Source: Bacteroidia bacterium (lineage in GTDB: Bacteria > Bacteroidota > Bacteroidia > Cytophagales > Cyclobacteriaceae). From it: 64,000 nt of DNA. Below, piece after piece: positions 59,871 to 64,000 of the stretch. The notes under the pieces were generated by a model. The model searched no databases and was not told where the DNA came from. It saw only the letters and a program-made list of their open reading frames with translations. The stretch is taken from assembly GCA_030432655.1 (NCBI GenBank), contig JAUILA010000012.1, positions 62,001 through 126,000 of the forward strand. Reading direction: 5' to 3'. Positions within the stretch are counted from its first letter, which is position 1; every line of letters begins with the position of its first letter. The position numbers were made by a program, and so were the translations under genes.

Positions 59871-61202
59871 TTACCGCAGGTACTGGTTGATCAGGTTTTC
59901 GTACATTTCCTGCTTTCCGCTGATCATGTCCGGCTCCCCGTTCTGCACCGCAAGGTCGTGAAGCTCTTCGAGCGTCAGGCTTCCTTCCCTGAACTTCTTC
60001 CCGTTCCCGCTGTCAAAGGACGCGTACCGGTCGCTTCGAAGCTTGTTGTACGGTGATTCATTCAGGATGCGGTCAGCAATAAGCAATGCCCGGGCAAAAT
60101 TATCCATTCCGCCGATGTGTGCGTGGAATAAATCATCCAGATCGGTTGAATTTCTGCGGGTTTTGGCATCGAAATTAATTCCTCCCGTTTTGAATCCGCC
60201 GGCTGGAAGCAATACCAGCATGGCTTCCACCAGCTCGTAGAGATCAACCGGGAACTGATCCGTATCCCAGCCATTCTGATAGTCACCACGGTTTGCGTCA
60301 ATTGATCCGAGCAGACCGGCGTCGGCCGATACCTGCAGTTCATGCTGAAAGGTGTGACTTGCCAGGGTCGCGTGGTTTACTTCAATGTTCAGTTTAAAAT
60401 CATCAGTAAGCCCGAATTCCTGGAGAAAGGCAATACAGGTGGCGGCATCAAAATCATACTGATGCTTGGAAGGTTCCATCGGCTTGGGTTCGATCAGGAA
60501 GGTTCCTTCGAAACCGTTCTTTCTGCCGTAATCCCTGGCCATGGTAAAGAAACGCGCAATATTCTCCCGTTCTTTTTGCATTTGTGTATTGAGCAGGCTC
60601 ATATAGCCTTCGCGGCCACCCCAGAATACGTAATTCTGGCCACCAAGTTTGATGGTGGCATCTATGGCATTCTTTACCTGGAATCCTGCATGTGTCACCA
60701 CATTGAAATCGGGGTTGGTCGCTGCACCGTTCATGTACCTCGGGTTTCCGAACAGGTTGGCGGTACCCCAGAGCAGTTTTACCCCGGATTCCTGTTGCTT
60801 TGATTTAGCATAATCGGTGATATCCTGCAGTCTCTTTTCGGATTCTGTCAGCGTACCTGCCTCATTTACCAGATCATAATCGTGAAAGCAATAGAATTCA
60901 GCACCGATCTTGGTAATGAATTCGAAGGCGGCATCCATTTTGTCGCGGGCTGCCTGAATAGGATCAGACGCGGTATCCCAGGGGAATTGTTTGGTTGGCG
61001 CACCAAAGGGATCGCCCCCGGTTCCACAGAAGGAATGCCAGTAGGCAATGGCAAACCGCAAATGTTCTTTCAGGGTTTTGCCGCCCACTTTTTTATCGGG
61101 ATCATAGTATTTAAAAGCCATCGGATTGTCAGAATCCGGGCCTTCGAAAGAGATTTCACCAATCCCTTTGAAGTATTCTTTGTCACCTGTTAATACACTC
61201 AT
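59871..61202 (-). CDS. xylA: Xylose isomerase
   Basis: Xylose isomerase converts D-xylose to D-xylulose with two divalent metals. This 443-residue protein is a class II enzyme. Features are [15 protein letters not shown] (about 53-67), [12 protein letters not shown] with the catalytic His (about 103-115), [34 protein letters not shown] with a metal-binding Glu, [15 protein letters not shown], and [20 protein letters not shown]. Length is normal. It is coupled to xylB by a four-base overlap and followed by a strong hairpin. Together the two enzymes pass xylose into the pentose phosphate pathway. Confidence 0.98.
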   Translation of the reverse strand: MSVLTGDKEYFKGIGEISFEGPDSDNPMAFKYYDPDKKVGGKTLKEHLRFAIAYWHSFCGTGGDPFGAPTKQFPWDTASDPIQAARDKMDAAFEFITKIGAEFYCFHDYDLVNEAGTLTESEKRLQDITDYAKSKQQESGVKLLWGTANLFGNPRYMNGAATNPDFNVVTHAGFQVKNAIDATIKLGGQNYVFWGGREGYMSLLNTQMQKERENIARFFTMARDYGRKNGFEGTFLIEPKPMEPSKHQYDFDAATCIAFLQEFGLTDDFKLNIEVNHATLASHTFQHELQVSADAGLLGSIDANRGDYQNGWDTDQFPVDLYELVEAMLVLLPAGGFKTGGINFDAKTRRNSTDLDDLFHAHIGGMDNFARALLIADRILNESPYNKLRSDRYASFDSGNGKKFREGSLTLEELHDLAVQNGEPDMISGKQEMYENLINQYLR

Positions 61203-62680
61203 GAGTTAAGTTGCTTGTTTAAATTTTCTTTCCAGGAATTATAAATTGATTCGTATTCATTGATGATAGCCTGATCCGGATGATAGGAATTAGCGAGATC
61301 AAGCGGAATATTTTCAATGTTTTTGTACATGCCGATACCCATTCCGGCGGCCAGGGCTGCACCCCGTGCGCCGTCCGTATCAAAAATTTCCACATCACAT
61401 CCTGTCAGGGAAGTAAATAATGTGGAAAACAGCGGGCTGAGGAACATATTAGCCCGGGAAGCTCTGATTTTTTCGGGTGAAACCCCAAGGTCCCGCAATA
61501 GTTCGAATCCATAGATGAATGAAAATACGATCCCTTCCTGCACAGCGCGGTACATTTCGGCTGACTGGTGCCTGGTAAAGGAGATGCCGGAGAACGAAGC
61601 ATGAACCTGCTGGTTCTTCAGCATGCGTTCCGCACCATTACCAAACGGGTAGAAGAACAATCCGTCACTACCCGCTTTCGCATCCCGGGCCATTTCATTC
61701 ATTTTCTGATAAGATGCAGCACCTGATAATTCTTTGATCCAGCGGTTGGCTATCCCGGTACCATTAATACAAAGAAGAATGCCTGTGAGCTGATCGCCGG
61801 CAGGTGAGGGGTGCAAAAATGTGTTTACCCGTGCCGACTTGTCAGTGATAAGTTCGCCTGATACCGCATAGATCACGCCAGACGTACCTGCAGTGGAAGC
61901 TACCTGACCGGGTCGGAATACTTTCAGTGAAATGGCATTGTTCGGCTGATCTCCCGCCCGGTACGTAACCGGGGTCCCGGCGGCAATGCCTGTTTCTGCC
62001 GCCGCTTTTTCGTTGACACCTCCCTGATCCCCAAATGACGGAACAAGTGCCGCAAATGGGTTTTTTCCAATTCCGGACAGGACTTCATCAGAAATGGCTT
62101 CCGACTGGTAATCATAGAGAATACCTTCCGAAAGCCCGGAAGATGTAGTTTGTCGTTCACCGGTCAGCCGGTACGCGATATAGTCTCCTGGCAACATGGC
62201 CGTTTCAATCTTTTCAAATTTCTCCGGTTCATTCTCCTTTACCCACATCAGCTTGGAGGCAGTAAAGTTTCCCGGAGAATTCAGTAATCTGGAATAGCAA
62301 AACTCAGTACCGATCCGGCTTTCCATCGCCCGGCCGGTTTCAACAGCCCGGCTGTCACACCAGATGATCGATGGGCGTACCGCTTCTCCATTTTTGTCAA
62401 GCAGAACAAGTCCGTGCATCTGGTAGGCAATGCCGATTGCCCCGATCCCGGAGCCGGCACCTGGCAGATCATTGAAAATTTCCCTGATGGCGGAAACGGT
62501 ATGCTGCCACCATGTGTCAGGATCCTGCTCGGCCCAGTCTGGTCGCGGACTGTCAATGCGCATTTCACTCTCCGGTTTGAAGCAGGATGCTGCTACATTA
62601 CCGGATTCTGATTCGACCAGGGAAACTTTCACGGATGAACTTCCCAGGTCGATGCCTAGAAGATATTTTTTATTCGACAT
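61199..62680 (-). CDS. xylB: Xylulokinase
   Basis: Xylulokinase phosphorylates D-xylulose with ATP to xylulose-5-phosphate. This 493-residue FGGY-family kinase has the N-terminal [16 protein letters not shown] (about 8-23), the substrate region ISYQM-like [15 protein letters not shown], and the C-terminal ATPase-domain signature [23 protein letters not shown] (about 360-382). [13 protein letters not shown] follows. The order is xylB then xylA on the minus strand. A -7 box, TACTTTTG, and a palindrome lie just upstream, beside the divergent Nudix-like regulator. Confidence 0.96.
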   Translation of the reverse strand: MSNKKYLLGIDLGSSSVKVSLVESESGNVAASCFKPESEMRIDSPRPDWAEQDPDTWWQHTVSAIREIFNDLPGAGSGIGAIGIAYQMHGLVLLDKNGEAVRPSIIWCDSRAVETGRAMESRIGTEFCYSRLLNSPGNFTASKLMWVKENEPEKFEKIETAMLPGDYIAYRLTGERQTTSSGLSEGILYDYQSEAISDEVLSGIGKNPFAALVPSFGDQGGVNEKAAAETGIAAGTPVTYRAGDQPNNAISLKVFRPGQVASTAGTSGVIYAVSGELITDKSARVNTFLHPSPAGDQLTGILLCINGTGIANRWIKELSGAASYQKMNEMARDAKAGSDGLFFYPFGNGAERMLKNQQVHASFSGISFTRHQSAEMYRAVQEGIVFSFIYGFELLRDLGVSPEKIRASRANMFLSPLFSTLFTSLTGCDVEIFDTDGARGAALAAGMGIGMYKNIENIPLDLANSYHPDQAIINEYESIYNSWKENLNKQLNS

Positions 62681-62713
62681 ATTTGGTTTTAATGTCCGGA
62701 GTTATCTATCTTA

Positions 62714-62734
62714 TGGTCATATTGACCAAAAGTA
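62714..62734. promoter_or_regulatory. Operator palindrome overlapping the xylBA -7 box
   Basis: TGGTCA-TAT-TGACCA (62714-62728) is a perfect 6-bp inverted repeat. On the minus strand, TACTTTTG (62734-62727) matches TAnnTTTG and overlaps its right arm. This is the expected layout for a repressor site at the xylBA promoter, read by the divergent Nudix-like regulator. The -33 element is not evident. Confidence 0.6.
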
Positions 62735-62764
62735 GGTAAAAATTTTCAAAATACATAACACTGC

Positions 62765-63448
62765 ATGTCAAAAAACAAGCTGGTTAAAAGTGTTACGATT
62801 GATTGTGTGATTTTCGGGTTTTATGAACGACGGCTTCAGTTATTGCTGGTGAAGCACGCAGATGGGATCGGGCAGGGGAGATGGGGGCTTCCGGGTGGAT
62901 GGATCCTTCAGGATGAAGACCTGGACCAGGCGGCCTACAGGATACTTTCAGACCTCACCGGAATTGAAAATATCTACCTGGAGCAATTGCGTGCTTTTGG
63001 CGGGGTTGATCGTTTTCCGGTATCTCGGGTCATAACCATTGCCTATTTTGCCCTGGTGAATCCGTCTGAATACCAGCTCATCCCCGGTTTTACCGCTTCG
63101 GAAGTGGAATGGTTTCCGGTTGATGAGCGTCCTGAATTGTTGTATGACCACCAGGAAATCGTGTTGAACGCCCTTGACTTCCTGAAAGATAAGGTTCGTC
63201 GTGAACCTATCGGATTTAACCTTTTGCCGGAAGAATTTACCCTGCTGGATTTGCAGCATCTGTATGAGGAAGTGTTGCAGCATGAACTGGACAAGTCAAA
63301 TTTCAGGAGGAAAATAAAGAAAATGGGATTGCTCAGAAAGAGCGGTAAAAAGCAGACGGACGTGCCTCACCGGGCGGCCAACCTGTATGCCTTCGATGAG
63401 ACCATGTATCGAAGGCTGGTGGAAAAAGGGTTTAACTTTGAAATCTAG
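62765..63448 (+). CDS. Nudix-type transcription regulator (NrtR/AraR-like), probably controlling xylose use
   Basis: This 227-residue protein has a Nudix domain (about 8-140) and a C-terminal winged helix (about 150-227, FTLLDLQHLYEEVLQHELDKSNFRRKI, then GKKQTDVPHRAANLYAF). The Nudix box starts correctly (Gly45 and Glu51 in GGWILQDEDLD), but the catalytic Arg-Glu pair is Arg59-Ile60 and the Glu-Glu pair is Asp63-Leu64. It is thus unlikely to hydrolyse nucleotides. In Bacteroidota, related proteins such as AraR sense sugars with this domain. The divergent xylBA operon and the shared operator suggest a xylose-responsive repressor. Confidence 0.88.
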   Translation: MSKNKLVKSVTIDCVIFGFYERRLQLLLVKHADGIGQGRWGLPGGWILQDEDLDQAAYRILSDLTGIENIYLEQLRAFGGVDRFPVSRVITIAYFALVNPSEYQLIPGFTASEVEWFPVDERPELLYDHQEIVLNALDFLKDKVRREPIGFNLLPEEFTLLDLQHLYEEVLQHELDKSNFRRKIKKMGLLRKSGKKQTDVPHRAANLYAFDETMYRRLVEKGFNFEI

Positions 63449-64000
63449 GGTTTTTTAAATCGCTTGATAATAGCATAGAGGATTGCCAGGAATATAAGGA
63501 GCGATATCCCTGTGATAATGTCGATGGTTTCCAGACCGGAAACGAACCAGAGGATTACGATGATGGTGAGAATGGGGACGAAGAGTCCGCCCGGAATCCT
63601 GAATGCCGAAGGTTGATCATCGACTTTTCTCAACTTAATTACCGCCGCGGCAATGCCAATATAAATGATAAGAATCGCACTGTTCGATACGATCACCAGT
63701 GGTGCGAAACCGCCGAAGAGTGCGAGGGTAAGACCAATCAGTACATACACAGTTATGGCTATGTAGGGCGTTTTGAACCGGTTATGGATGCGGGCCAGGA
63801 CAGGAACCGGAAGTGTATTGTCCCGGGCCGAGCTGAAAAGAGACCGCGGAATATTCAGGATTTCCCCGGATATATTACCAAACATGGATATGGCGGCTCC
63901 GATGGTGAGCAGCGTGAATCCGAACGGACCAATAAAGCGGCCCGCTGTTTCGGCAAGCGGATTCTCCGTAAAGCTCTCTAATTCCGGGCCCAATACTCCA
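63445..64000 (-). CDS. APC-family amino acid permease (C-terminal part, cut by window edge)
   Basis: The visible 185 residues are the last five or so transmembrane segments of an amino acid-polyamine-organocation transporter, with ETAGRFIGPFGFTLLTIGAAISMFGNISG, then NIPRSLFSSARDNTLPVPVLARIHNRFKTPYIAI and IYIGIAAAVIKLRKVDDQPSAFRIPGG. The frame is open to the right edge, so the start lies beyond the window. The substrate is not determined. It overlaps the Nudix-type regulator gene by four bases, tail to tail, and belongs to a different transcript from xylBA. Confidence 0.88.
   Translation of the reverse strand, partial: GVLGPELESFTENPLAETAGRFIGPFGFTLLTIGAAISMFGNISGEILNIPRSLFSSARDNTLPVPVLARIHNRFKTPYIAITVYVLIGLTLALFGGFAPLVIVSNSAILIIYIGIAAAVIKLRKVDDQPSAFRIPGGLFVPILTIIVILWFVSGLETIDIITGISLLIFLAILYAIIKRFKKP

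Overview
The window is a protein-dense stretch of a Bacteroidota chromosome. The evidence is two type IX secretion (T9SS) sorting domains (one gliding-motility type, one Por type), a T9SS Plug protein, SprB-type adhesin repeats, a TonB-dependent receptor, a PUR-family DUF3276 protein, lipoproteins with N-terminal lipoboxes, few Shine-Dalgarno sequences, and several matches to the Bacteroidota promoter -7 box TAnnTTTG. The mix of families fits a free-living aerobic member of Cytophagales, but rank below phylum is inference. No rRNA, tRNA, transposase, phage gene or CRISPR array was seen.

Layout. 1-2.4 kb: 5' part of smc (running off the left edge) and a divergent membrane-anchored protein. 2.6-11.4 kb: a small secreted protein and a 2805-residue T9SS-exported adhesin-like protein with two families of tandem repeats. 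11.4-17.5 kb: LuxC-like acyl-CoA reductase, divergent ferredoxin, DUF58, DUF3276, AI-2E transporter, ychF, and a solitary Cas6-like protein with no CRISPR array nearby. 17.5-24.3 kb: T9SS Plug, ECF sigma factor with a membrane/beta-barrel partner, ABC-F ATPase, a PQQ-type dehydrogenase-like lipoprotein, DUF962. 24.7-34 kb: PhoX-like lipoprotein, di-heme peroxidase, DUF2911, dCMP deaminase, murB, DUF1028, TlpA-like thioredoxin plus permease. 33-37 kb: sugar dehydrogenase, cytochrome c and TonB-dependent receptor in one operon. 37-41.5 kb: LytTR two-component pair, triple fasciclin lipoprotein, DUF1080. 41.5-47.6 kb: aldo/keto reductase plus transketolase, DUF4301, CHAD, small membrane protein. 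47.7-55.6 kb: VOC protein, T9SS cargo, and a four-gene operon of TetR regulator, ABC exporter, HlyD and TolC proteins. 55.8-59.8 kb: DsrE-like, VOC, small protein, a GH130-like gene whose 3' end looks lost, a frameshifted TPR gene, a thioesterase-like gene. 59.9-64 kb: xylA-xylB, a divergent Nudix-type regulator and an APC permease cut by the right edge.

Genes that appear to work together are xylB-xylA with the divergent Nudix-like regulator (a palindrome overlaps the presumed xyl -7 box); the TetR-controlled tripartite exporter; the dehydrogenase, cytochrome c and TonB receptor set; the ECF sigma factor and its overlapping partner; and the two T9SS cargo proteins, which would need a secretion core encoded elsewhere.

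The strongest candidates for something undescribed are the orphan Cas6-like protein, whose aligned catalytic positions look lost, the exporter ATPase with several altered catalytic motifs, and hairpins placed against start codons. The single-base frameshift in the TPR gene and the truncated neighbour at 58.0-58.6 kb could be real decay or assembly error.
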